A stretch of 5,118 bases of DNA, from assembly GCA_947627815.1 (NCBI GenBank), contig CANQXN010000130.1:1-5118 (forward strand), read 5' to 3'. The position numbers and the translations under genes were made by a program. Shown piece by piece: positions 1 to 4,722 of the stretch (positions within the stretch are counted from its first letter, which is position 1; every line of letters starts with the position of its first letter). The notes below the pieces were generated by a model. The model did not search any database and was not told the origin of the DNA. It saw only the letters and a program-made list of their open reading frames with translations. The DNA is from an uncultured Clostridia bacterium. GTDB lineage: Bacteria; Bacillota; Clostridia; Oscillospirales; CAG-272.

Positions 1-1046
1 CCCGCCGGGGCAAACGACGGCTCATGAGAAAACTCCCGCGCAATCAGCGTTTTGCCGTGGAGCGCCTCGCGATGCGCGGGCGCAATCTCGAAAATCAGAT
101 CGTTGCGGAAGGGCAGCGCTTCGATATCGCAGGCAAACGCGGTCTGCATCGCCGAATAGCGGCGCATGGCGGGGTCGGCGTATTGCTTGGCCAAGGTCTT
201 GGGCAGGGGCAGATGCAGGAGCTTTTCAAACACCACGGCGGGGTCGGGCGTGGCGATGAGATAATCGGCGTTTCTCACGCTGCCGTCGGCAAAGGTGACG
301 CTGACGCCGTCCGGCGCGGCTTTGACATCGACCGCCTCCTGCCGGCAAAGGAGCTTGCCGCCCAGCGACAGAAAGCGATCGGTGATGCGGCCCGCCATGG
401 CGGCCGATCCCCCTTTCGGCAGAGCGCCGTTGCCGCCGGTGAAGGTGGCCACCACCATCACAAGCGCCAAAGAAGAAAAGTTTTTGCCCAAAAAGCTGCG
501 GAAAAAGCCTCGGATCAGCGGGTCTTTGAACCGCATGGCCATATCCTGCACGCTGCTCTGCCAATAGCGCAGAAGCAGCGGCGCGCCCTTGATGAGGGCG
601 GGCAGGGAAGTTTTTTCATTCTGTCCGGGACCCGCCACGCCCAAAAAGCCCTGAAACAGTCTGACAGCTTCGAGGAAGGAGGCGATTTCCTTTTCGTCTT
701 TCGGGGAGGCGGCGCGCATATCCGCGGCCAGCCGGTCGAGGTCGTCCCAAAGCGTGAGAGAACGCCCGTCTTTGACATAGGTATAGAGGGATTCGGGCTG
801 ATAAATGCCGTTTTCTCCGAGTGCCCCCAAAACCTGCCACATATGATAGGCGTCGGCGGCGGGATTGGTGCCGGTGAGCCAATGAATACAGTTGTCGATA
901 TGATAGCCCTGCCGATCCCAGCCCGAGAGATTGCCGCCGGGGATCGCGTGTTTTTCGCAGATCGTGACCCTGTGGCCGCTGATAGATGCGTAAATGCCGG
1001 CGGAAAGTCCCGCGACACCCCCGCCGATGATAAGAATGTCTGCCAT
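1..1046 (-). CDS. NAD(P)/FAD-dependent oxidoreductase, phytoene desaturase (CrtI)-like; C-terminus beyond the left edge
   Basis: The reading frame is open from an ATG at 1044-1046 to the left edge, giving 348 complete codons. The N-terminus is a textbook FAD-binding Rossmann fold: residues 4-17 read ILIIGGGVAGLSAG (G8, G10, G13), strand 2 ends at E31, and a second glycine pair (G37-G38, then NLSGW) follows as in CrtI/amine-oxidase-type flavoproteins. A central KGGSAAMAGRI segment (residues 211-221) followed by GGKL (229-232) matches the conserved middle region of phytoene dehydrogenase-like proteins. Such proteins usually have about 500 residues, so roughly 150 are missing. The family desaturates or isomerises hydrophobic substrates, but many clostridial members have no known substrate, and no carotenoid genes are visible here. 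The start is supported by AGAAAGG at 1059-1065, with a rather long 12-base spacing. No obvious promoter was found in 1047-1160. The family call is firm; the substrate is unknown. Confidence 0.9.
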   Translation of the reverse strand, partial: MADILIIGGGVAGLSAGIYASISGHRVTICEKHAIPGGNLSGWDRQGYHIDNCIHWLTGTNPAADAYHMWQVLGALGENGIYQPESLYTYVKDGRSLTLWDDLDRLAADMRAASPKDEKEIASFLEAVRLFQGFLGVAGPGQNEKTSLPALIKGAPLLLRYWQSSVQDMAMRFKDPLIRGFFRSFLGKNFSSLALVMVVATFTGGNGALPKGGSAAMAGRITDRFLSLGGKLLCRQEAVDVKAAPDGVSVTFADGSVRNADYLIATPDPAVVFEKLLHLPLPKTLAKQYADPAMRRYSAMQTAFACDIEALPFRNDLIFEIAPAHREALHGKTLIAREFSHEPSFAPA

Positions 1047-1160
1047 TTTATTCTTCTGCCTTTCTCATGCGGTTTCTCTTTTTTTATTTTACCCTTTTTT
1101 CGCCGCATTTTATGGCAATTCTTTGAACAGTCATTGAATTATTTTAAAATCTTTTTATTT

Positions 1161-1185
1161 CTTCCCTTTTTGGAAAAAAGGGAAG
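1161..1185. repeat. Hairpin, CTTCCC type, copy A
   Basis: A perfect 11-base-pair stem (CTTCCCTTTTT at 1161-1171 with AAAAAGGGAAG at 1175-1185) encloses a three-base loop, GGA. The identical hairpin occurs at 2971-2995. It lies 115 bases upstream of the oxidoreductase start, so it could be in that gene's upstream region, but it has no T-tract that would make it a convincing terminator. Confidence 0.85.
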
Positions 1186-1290
1186 CGGAAAAACTTTAAC
1201 CGGGGAATGGGTTTTTTGGTGCCTCTATTTAAAGTCCCTTCTTTTTTAAAGTTCTTTTGCCGATATTTTTCCTTTTTTAAAGTTCTTTTG

Positions 1291-1314
1291 GTCCTTTTCT
1301 TTCAAGAAAAGGAC
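1291..1314. repeat. Hairpin, GTCC type with TTCA loop
   Basis: A perfect 10-base-pair stem (GTCCTTTTCT at 1291-1300, AGAAAAGGAC at 1305-1314) has the loop TTCA. It is preceded directly by the lead TTTAAAGTTCTTTTG, like the hairpins at 1393 and 3106. It shares the inner stem and loop with those two, but its distal stem pairs differ and remain complementary. Confidence 0.85.
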
Positions 1315-1392
1315 GAGCCACTGTTTAAAGTCTTTCCGCCTTCGAAATCCTTTTGATAATATTTTTATTTTTCCCTTTTTAAAGTTCTTTTG

Positions 1393-1427
1393 CCTACTTT
1401 TCTTTCAAGAAAAGTAGGTGTTTTTTT
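1393..1427 (+). terminator. CCTAC-type hairpin with T-tract; terminator-like in the plus direction
   Basis: A perfect 11-base-pair stem (CCTACTTTTCT at 1393-1403, AGAAAAGTAGG at 1408-1418) with loop TTCA is followed on the plus strand by TG and then seven T (1421-1427). That shape could stop plus-strand transcription, although the stem is AT-rich and no plus-strand gene needs it. On the minus strand the same hairpin lies 28 bases after the BspA-like stop codon but is followed by CAAAAGAAC rather than T. It may therefore mark the 3' end of that transcript without being a classic intrinsic terminator. The same hairpin recurs at 3106-3131. Confidence 0.5.
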
Positions 1428-1446
1428 GCGCCGATTGGCGGCCTGT

Positions 1447-2826
1447 TTATTCTGCTTTCAGCGTGAAATAGCCGTCAACCGCTGCGGAACAGAGTTTGGC
1501 GTAAGTGCCGTCGGTATAAACAGGGTCGAACGGCGTTTTCACCGCATATTCGCTGCCGTTCCAGTATTTGCCGGAAAGGGCGGTGCAGTGGTCGAACATC
1601 CAGACAGGACTCATCGGAACCGCAAAATAGTTGCTTACATAAATTGTTTCCAGCCGAAAGCAATCCTGAAACATCTTGCTCATATCGGTCACATGGGCGG
1701 TGTTCCAGCCGGACAGATCGGCCGAGGTAAGAGCGCGGCAGTTCTGAAACATCCCGCTCATATTGGCCGCGCTCGCGATATTCCAGTCGGTCAATCCTGC
1801 AAGGTTGGTAAGAGAAGTACACCAAGCGAACATTTCTCTCATGTCGGTTACATGCGAGACATCCCAATTCGCCAAAGGCGTAAGGTCGGCAAGAACAGAG
1901 GGAAAGTCATACGAGCAAGAGAACATCCCGGCCATATCGGTTACACGCGAGACATCCCAACCGGCCAAGGAGGTGAGGTCGGCAAGAGAATTGCAGCCGG
2001 AGAACATCTCGCTCATATCGGTCACGGCGGAAGTGTCAAGGTCATCGGCATGAAGCGCTTTTAAGGCGTGTAAATAACGAAACAAACCGGAACAATCCGC
2101 CGGCAGCGCCACGCGGCCGGTTTTCGAGAGAATATAGACATCGTATACCGTATTGCCTCGCGGCACGCGGAAAACACGGACGGTGTCTGGCTTTGCGCCG
2201 GCTTCTTCTCCGCTTTCCCATGCGGGAAAAGACGCGCTGACCACTTCTGACGCGTATCTTTCCCAATTGCCGAAGGTGACGGATAAAACAGACGCCGCTT
2301 GTTTGCCGGCGATCAGGCCGCGCAAGGTATCGGCATTTACCGTTATGTATGAGGGTATGCCTTTTTGCGGCAGCTCGACACTGCCAAGGGAAACCGTTTT
2401 TTCTTCCCTTTCGTACCCGGAGAGGGTGAGAGTAGCGGAAGCGGAAAGCGGTTCATAGGGAATGTCGGTTACTATGATGCCCAACAGAACGCAAGTATGA
2501 CTGGCTTGGAAGGGTTTGCCGGCGACAAGAGCGCTTGAAAAAAGAGTTTCCACCTTTCCGTGATAACTGCGCGAGCCGCCGTCCGGCATGACAAAGACAA
2601 GATCGATCCAAGCCTCGCGGTAGTTGTTAAGCCAGGCTTTGTTGGCGTTGACCACAAGAGGCAGATTGTAAGTTTCACTTCCGTTCTCACGCACTTGCCA
2701 ATAGCCTGTGACGCTGTCGGTCGCGGGCAATACAGTTGGCGATGACGCGGCGTAAATGCCGAATGCCAGAAGCAATATCGGCAACAAGACCGCGAAAGCC
2801 AAAAGAAAACCGCGTGTTTTTTTCAT
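1447..2826 (-). CDS. Secreted BspA-like surface protein with DUF285 leucine-rich-type repeats
   Basis: A 459-residue protein. Residues 1-27 are a signal peptide: MKKTR, a long hydrophobic run (FLLAFAVLLPILLLAFGIYA), then a likely cleavage site near A-A-S-S. Residues about 35-215 form a region I do not recognise. From about residue 225 to the end there are BspA/DUF285 repeats: VTDMSEMFSGC (268-278), WDVSRVTDMAGMFS, WDVSHVTDMREMFAWC, a degenerate WNIASAANMSGMFQNC, and WNTAHVTDMSKMFQDC. A typical family end follows, with IYVSNYF, MFDHCTALSG and a closing GYFT. There is no LPXTG motif or other cell-wall anchor, so it is probably released or loosely attached. Family members are host- or microbe-contacting surface proteins; a specific ligand cannot be read from the sequence. 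The in-frame ATG 14 codons upstream (2866-2868) abuts the -10 box and is rejected as the start. The gene appears lower in GC than its neighbours and lies between two repeat copies, which suggests acquisition. Confidence 0.88.
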   Translation of the reverse strand: MKKTRGFLLAFAVLLPILLLAFGIYAASSPTVLPATDSVTGYWQVRENGSETYNLPLVVNANKAWLNNYREAWIDLVFVMPDGGSRSYHGKVETLFSSALVAGKPFQASHTCVLLGIIVTDIPYEPLSASATLTLSGYEREEKTVSLGSVELPQKGIPSYITVNADTLRGLIAGKQAASVLSVTFGNWERYASEVVSASFPAWESGEEAGAKPDTVRVFRVPRGNTVYDVYILSKTGRVALPADCSGLFRYLHALKALHADDLDTSAVTDMSEMFSGCNSLADLTSLAGWDVSRVTDMAGMFSCSYDFPSVLADLTPLANWDVSHVTDMREMFAWCTSLTNLAGLTDWNIASAANMSGMFQNCRALTSADLSGWNTAHVTDMSKMFQDCFRLETIYVSNYFAVPMSPVWMFDHCTALSGKYWNGSEYAVKTPFDPVYTDGTYAKLCSAAVDGYFTLKAE

Positions 2827-2835
2827 GTGGAAAAT

Positions 2836-2840
2836 TCCTT
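2836..2840 (-). promoter_or_regulatory. Ribosome binding site that sets the BspA-like start
   Basis: On the minus strand AAGGA lies nine bases before the ATG at 2824-2826. This selects the internal methionine that opens directly onto MKKTR and the hydrophobic signal sequence, rather than the upstream ATG at 2866-2868. Confidence 0.75.
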
Positions 2841-2868
2841 TTCTTGTTATTTGTTTTTTCGCTTTCAT

Positions 2869-2896
2869 ATTATAACATAGAAAAGAAAGAACGCAA
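2869..2896 (-). promoter_or_regulatory. Promoter of the BspA-like gene (extended -10)
   Basis: On the minus strand a perfect TATAAT (2874 to 2869) is preceded by TG plus one base (2877-2875), which makes an extended -10 element. A weak -35 candidate, TTGCGT, lies at 2896-2891 with a 16-base spacer. Transcription would begin near 2862, giving a leader of about 35 bases that contains the AAGGA ribosome binding site. The housekeeping-type match suggests vegetative expression; no operator was seen. Confidence 0.65.
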
Positions 2897-2970
2897 GAGA
2901 AACGACAAAAAAACTTTGTAAAGATTATAATTTTCCAATCTTTGCCAGAATCTTCCCTTTTTGGAGGAAT

Positions 2971-2995
2971 CTTCCCTTTTTGGAAAAAAGGGAAG
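2971..2995. repeat. Hairpin, CTTCCC type, copy B
   Basis: Identical to 1161-1185: an 11-base-pair stem (2971-2981 with 2985-2995) and the loop GGA. Just before it, the left arm and loop are duplicated 19 bases upstream (from 2949), leaving an unpaired extra left arm. Confidence 0.85.
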
Positions 2996-3053
2996 CGGAA
3001 AAACTTTAACCGGGCAAGGGGTTTCTTGTTGCCCCTTTTTAAAGTTTTTCCGC
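2995..3053. repeat. Long two-tier hairpin inside repeat copy B
   Basis: The outer arms GCGGAAAAACTTTAA (2995-3009) and TTAAAGTTTTTCCGC (3039-3053) are perfectly complementary over 15 bases. After a small internal loop (2 against 4 bases), a second stem of six pairs forms (GGGCAA at 3012-3017, TTGCCC at 3029-3034) around an 11-base loop. In copy A the same outer arms are present (1185-1199 and 1325-1339, one difference) but are separated by about 125 bases. Confidence 0.85.
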
Positions 3054-3105
3054 ATTCGAAATTCTTTTGATAATATTTTCTTTTCCCTTTTTTGAAGTTC
3101 TTTTG

Positions 3106-3145
3106 CCTACTTTTCTTTCAAGAAAAGTAGGTCAAGAAAAGTAGG
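3106..3145. repeat. CCTAC-type hairpin with duplicated right arm
   Basis: The stem CCTACTTTTCT (3106-3116) pairs with AGAAAAGTAGG (3121-3131) around a TTCA loop, identical to 1393-1418. The 14-base stretch TCAAGAAAAGTAGG (3118-3131) is repeated exactly and in tandem at 3132-3145, so two right arms compete for one left arm. Slippage or unequal exchange at the hairpin is a simple explanation. Confidence 0.85.
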
Positions 3146-3157
3146 AAGAAAAAGAGC

Positions 3158-3198
3158 AAAAAAATCCGGAGGATTTTTCATTCCCTCCGGATAATTTT
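3158..3198 (-). terminator. Intrinsic terminator of the dpaB-DUF3343-desulfurase operon
   Basis: A GC-rich 9-base-pair stem, ATCCGGAGG (3164-3172) with CCTCCGGAT (3184-3192), has an 11-base loop. On the minus strand the stem runs directly into a tract of seven T (complement of 3158-3164), a classic rho-independent terminator about 100 bases after the desulfurase stop codon. On the plus strand the stem is followed by AA and seven T, so it may work in both directions. It is the only strong terminator in the window and separates the operon from the BspA-like gene. Confidence 0.85.
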
Positions 3199-3226
3199 TT
3201 TATATTGCCCTTTTTAAAGTTCTGGT

Positions 3227-3250
3227 GTCCTTTTCAGCCAAGAAAAGGAC
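3227..3250. repeat. Hairpin, GTCC type with variant loop
   Basis: The stem GTCCTTTTC (3227-3235) pairs with GAAAAGGAC (3242-3250) around the loop AGCCAA. It is led by a degraded TTTAAAGTTCTGGTG unit (from 3213), so it is a diverged relative of the hairpin at 1291-1314. It lies in the 3' untranslated region of the operon, between the desulfurase stop and the terminator. Confidence 0.8.
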
Positions 3251-3252
3251 GG

Positions 3253-3277
3253 GTTCCATTTCTTTCAAGAAAGGAAC
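3253..3277. repeat. Hairpin, GTTCC type with TTCA loop, just after the desulfurase stop
   Basis: GTTCC (3253-3257), a bulged A, and TTTCT (3259-3263) pair with AGAAA (3268-3272) and GGAAC (3273-3277) around TTCA. An alternative, mutually exclusive hairpin uses AAGGAAC (3271-3277) with GTTCCTT (3284-3290), which reaches the first base of the stop codon complement. No T-tract follows. A role in protecting the 3' end of the mRNA is possible but not shown. Confidence 0.75.
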
Positions 3278-3289
3278 AAATCCGTTCCT

Positions 3290-4444
3290 TCAGCTTCTTC
3301 GTGAGAGGGTGCGGAGAGCGTCTGTTAAGGTGTAGACATCCTGCTCGGTGTTGAACCAGCCGAAGCCGGCGCGTAAAGCGCCTTCCCGCAGGGTGCCGTT
3401 GAAGCGGTGCGCGAGGGGCGCGCAGTGGAGGCCGGCGCGCAGGGCGATGCCGGCGCGGTCGAGCGCGTCGACGGCGGCCGCGCAGGACATGCCCCGGACA
3501 TTGAAGAGAACCAAACTGCCCACCGGGCGCGGCACCGTGTAGAGAATCACCCCGGGTAGATGAGCCAGCCGATCCCTTGCGAGGGCGGCCAGATAGCTTT
3601 CCTTCTCGTCGATGGTGCCGGCGCCGGTTTTCCGTATATAATCGGCGCCGGCGCCAAGCCCCGCGATGGCCTCTACCGCCAGCGTGCCGGCTTCCAGCCG
3701 TTCCGGCAGTTCATCCGGCATCCGGGGCGAGGCGGAATCGCTCCCGCTCCCGCCCTCGATCAGCGTCCCAATTTTTTCTTCCGGCACATCTTTGCCGAAA
3801 ATCACAAAGCCGCTGCCACGCGGGCCGAAAAGTCCCTTATGCCCGGGGGCGCAGAGCGCGGAAATGCGGCAGGCTTCCATGTCGATGGCGGCACAGCCGG
3901 CCGATTGGGAGGCATCTACCACGAAAAAAAGCCCGTGTTCGGCGGCAAACGCGCCGATTTCCCGCAGGGGCAGTTCCGCCGATACCACATTGGAGCGGTG
4001 GCAGGCCACGATCATCTGCGTCTGGGGGGTGAGGTTGTTTTTCAGCGATGTCAGAATGGCTTCCGGCGAGGTGAAGTCCCGCCCCCGGCCGACGCGGTAG
4101 CAGGTGAAAGGGCAGCCCTGGGCGGCTAACGCCTCCGCCGGACGCAGAACGGCGTTGTGTTCCAGCTCGGAGATCAAAAGATGACCGCCGGGGGATAATA
4201 GCCCTTTGATGGCTAAATTCAAAGCGTGGGTGGCGTTCTGGCAAAAGACCACCCGGGCGGGATCGGCGGAAAAAAGCGAAGCTAAAGCCTCCCGGGCGCT
4301 GTATACCAGCTCGGCGGCGGCGTGCGCCCCCGCGTGAGAGGAGCGGCCGGGATTGCCGGGCGCCAGGCGCATGGCGTTGACCATGGCCTGTTCCACCGAC
4401 GCGGGTTTGGGGAAACTTGTGGCGGGATTGTCGAGATAGAGCAA
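3290..4444 (-). CDS. Cysteine desulfurase family protein (class V aminotransferase fold, EF2568/TIGR01977 type)
   Basis: A 384-residue PLP enzyme of normal family length. Such enzymes take sulfur (or selenium) from cysteine (or selenocysteine) as an enzyme-bound persulfide and pass it to an acceptor. Visible landmarks are the family opening YLDNPATSFPKP (3-14), GNPGRSSHAG (30-39), H96 in ELEHNA that would stack on PLP, D177 in VVDASQSAG for the pyridine nitrogen, the Schiff-base lysine K203 in PGHKGLFGPRG, GGSGSDS (231-237), and the catalytic C341 in RAGLHCAPLAH. Relatives commonly have N after GTL; here the sequence is GTLAVEAI, a mild deviation. The start is a TTG at 4442-4444: the frame stays open upstream, but without a supported start, and the upstream translation does not resemble the family. 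A strong ribosome binding site lies eight bases before the TTG. It is the last gene of the operon, after DUF3343. No IscU/SufU scaffold gene is visible, so the acceptor may be the DUF3343 protein (inference). Confidence 0.92.
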   Translation of the reverse strand: MLYLDNPATSFPKPASVEQAMVNAMRLAPGNPGRSSHAGAHAAAELVYSAREALASLFSADPARVVFCQNATHALNLAIKGLLSPGGHLLISELEHNAVLRPAEALAAQGCPFTCYRVGRGRDFTSPEAILTSLKNNLTPQTQMIVACHRSNVVSAELPLREIGAFAAEHGLFFVVDASQSAGCAAIDMEACRISALCAPGHKGLFGPRGSGFVIFGKDVPEEKIGTLIEGGSGSDSASPRMPDELPERLEAGTLAVEAIAGLGAGADYIRKTGAGTIDEKESYLAALARDRLAHLPGVILYTVPRPVGSLVLFNVRGMSCAAAVDALDRAGIALRAGLHCAPLAHRFNGTLREGALRAGFGWFNTEQDVYTLTDALRTLSRRS

Positions 4445-4452
4445 GGAAAGAT

Positions 4453-4461
4453 ACCTCCCTT
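4453..4461 (-). promoter_or_regulatory. Strong ribosome binding site that fixes the TTG start of the desulfurase
   Basis: On the minus strand AAGGGAGGT (complement of 4453-4461) is a near-complete anti-16S match eight bases before TTG (4442-4444). No ATG or GTG lies at a suitable distance, and the protein that begins there matches the family N-terminus exactly. Confidence 0.9.
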
Positions 4462-4497
4462 GAATGAAGTAGGAAAAACCGGCGGCGAATGAGGCCG

Positions 4498-4722
4498 TCA
4501 GCGCAAAGGCTCTAATTTGCGGTAGGGCAGATTGGAAAGCTCCAAGACCCGGACGGCCTGCTGTGCCAGCGCACAGCTTAATACAATTCCCCAGCCGCAG
4601 CCTTTTTCGGCGCGTTCCGGGCTGAGCCGCTCTACCGAAGAAGCGATGCCGTTGGCCTGCAATAAGGATCGCGCCTTCTGCGCCAGCGTCAGACTGGGCA
4701 GGGTGATAAGACAGCGGTTCAT
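4498..4722 (-). CDS. DUF3343 protein, putative sulfur/selenium carrier-like
   Basis: A 74-residue protein beginning MNRCLITLPSLTLAQKARSL. It has the layout of the DUF3343 family (Pfam describes it as putative Se/S carrier-like): a first strand, a helix with AQKARSLLQANGI, a second strand with SVERLSPE, then the signature KGCGWGIVLSC (40-50). C42 is the conserved cysteine; C4 and C50 are further candidates. Family members are typically small stand-alone proteins, often near cysteine desulfurase-like or selenium genes, which fits the gene that follows. Its ATG overlaps the TGA of dpaB by four bases (ATGA), and no separate ribosome binding site is apparent, so it is probably translated by coupling to dpaB. 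A carrier role is inferred from the family description and the neighbour; no biochemical role is established from the sequence alone. Confidence 0.85.
   Translation of the reverse strand: MNRCLITLPSLTLAQKARSLLQANGIASSVERLSPERAEKGCGWGIVLSCALAQQAVRVLELSNLPYRKLEPLR

Larger units (their letters stand above)
1161..1418. repeat. Composite AT-rich intergenic repeat, copy A (expanded)
   Basis: This copy fills most of the gene-free stretch between the oxidoreductase and the BspA-like gene. It begins with 44 bases (1161-1204) identical to 2971-3014 and ends with 37 bases (1382-1418) identical to 3095-3131; the section before that end (1340-1381) is a close match to 3054-3094. Compared with copy B it carries about 90 extra bases in the middle (roughly 1234-1323), with two additional TTTAAAGTTCTTTTG units (from 1247 and 1278) and a GTCC-type hairpin. 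The rest of the stretch (1047-1160 and 1419-1446) holds the leader of the oxidoreductase gene and a short spacer; nothing else is recognisable there. Confidence 0.85.
2971..3131. repeat. Composite AT-rich intergenic repeat, copy B (compact)
   Basis: This is the second copy, in the same orientation as copy A, upstream of the BspA-like promoter. It is built from a CTTCCC hairpin (2971-2995), a long hairpin sharing one base with it (2995-3053), an AT-rich link (3054-3105) and a CCTAC hairpin (3106-3131). Both ends show short local duplications just outside: a 17-base unit starting AATCTTCCC at 2949 and again at 2968, and a 14-base unit at 3118-3131 and 3132-3145. The wider gene-free stretch 2827-3289 holds, from left to right, the BspA leader and promoter, this repeat, a terminator and two more hairpins. 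Confidence 0.85.

Noticed and set aside
24..1199. 391-codon plus-strand open frame
   Set aside because: It is the antisense shadow of the FAD-dependent oxidoreductase. Its translation is rich in His, Gly and Arg, matches no family, and its tail runs through the AT-rich intergenic stretch. The minus-strand frame carries clear Rossmann motifs.
1161..1418. CRISPR array made of the repeated TTTAAAGTTCTTTTG and hairpin units
   Set aside because: Units are irregularly spaced, differ in sequence and length, lack uniform unique spacers, and no cas gene is present.
1430..1446. Terminator of the BspA-like gene at the small CGCC/GGCG inverted repeat just after its stop codon
   Set aside because: The stem is only four pairs, and on the minus strand it is followed by A residues rather than T, so it cannot act as an intrinsic terminator for that gene.
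1390..2064. 224-codon plus-strand open frame with repeated HIGH...-type segments
   Set aside because: The apparent repeats are the reverse complement of the DUF285 repeats of the BspA-like gene; the frame begins inside a repeat hairpin and has no ribosome binding site.
2870..3055. 61-codon minus-strand open frame (and the 61-codon plus-strand frame 2736-2921)
   Set aside because: The Lys/Phe-rich translation comes from the AT-rich repeat and the BspA promoter; there is no ribosome binding site or family resemblance.
2971..3145. Insertion sequence or MITE with terminal inverted repeats
   Set aside because: The two ends of the repeat are different hairpins, not inverted copies of each other, there is no clear target-site duplication around the whole element, and no transposase is encoded.
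3560..4129. Plus-strand open frames (189, 151 and 144 codons) across the desulfurase gene
   Set aside because: They overlap each other and the desulfurase on the opposite strand, have Arg/Pro/Ala-rich translations typical of GC-rich antisense frames, and show no conserved motif.
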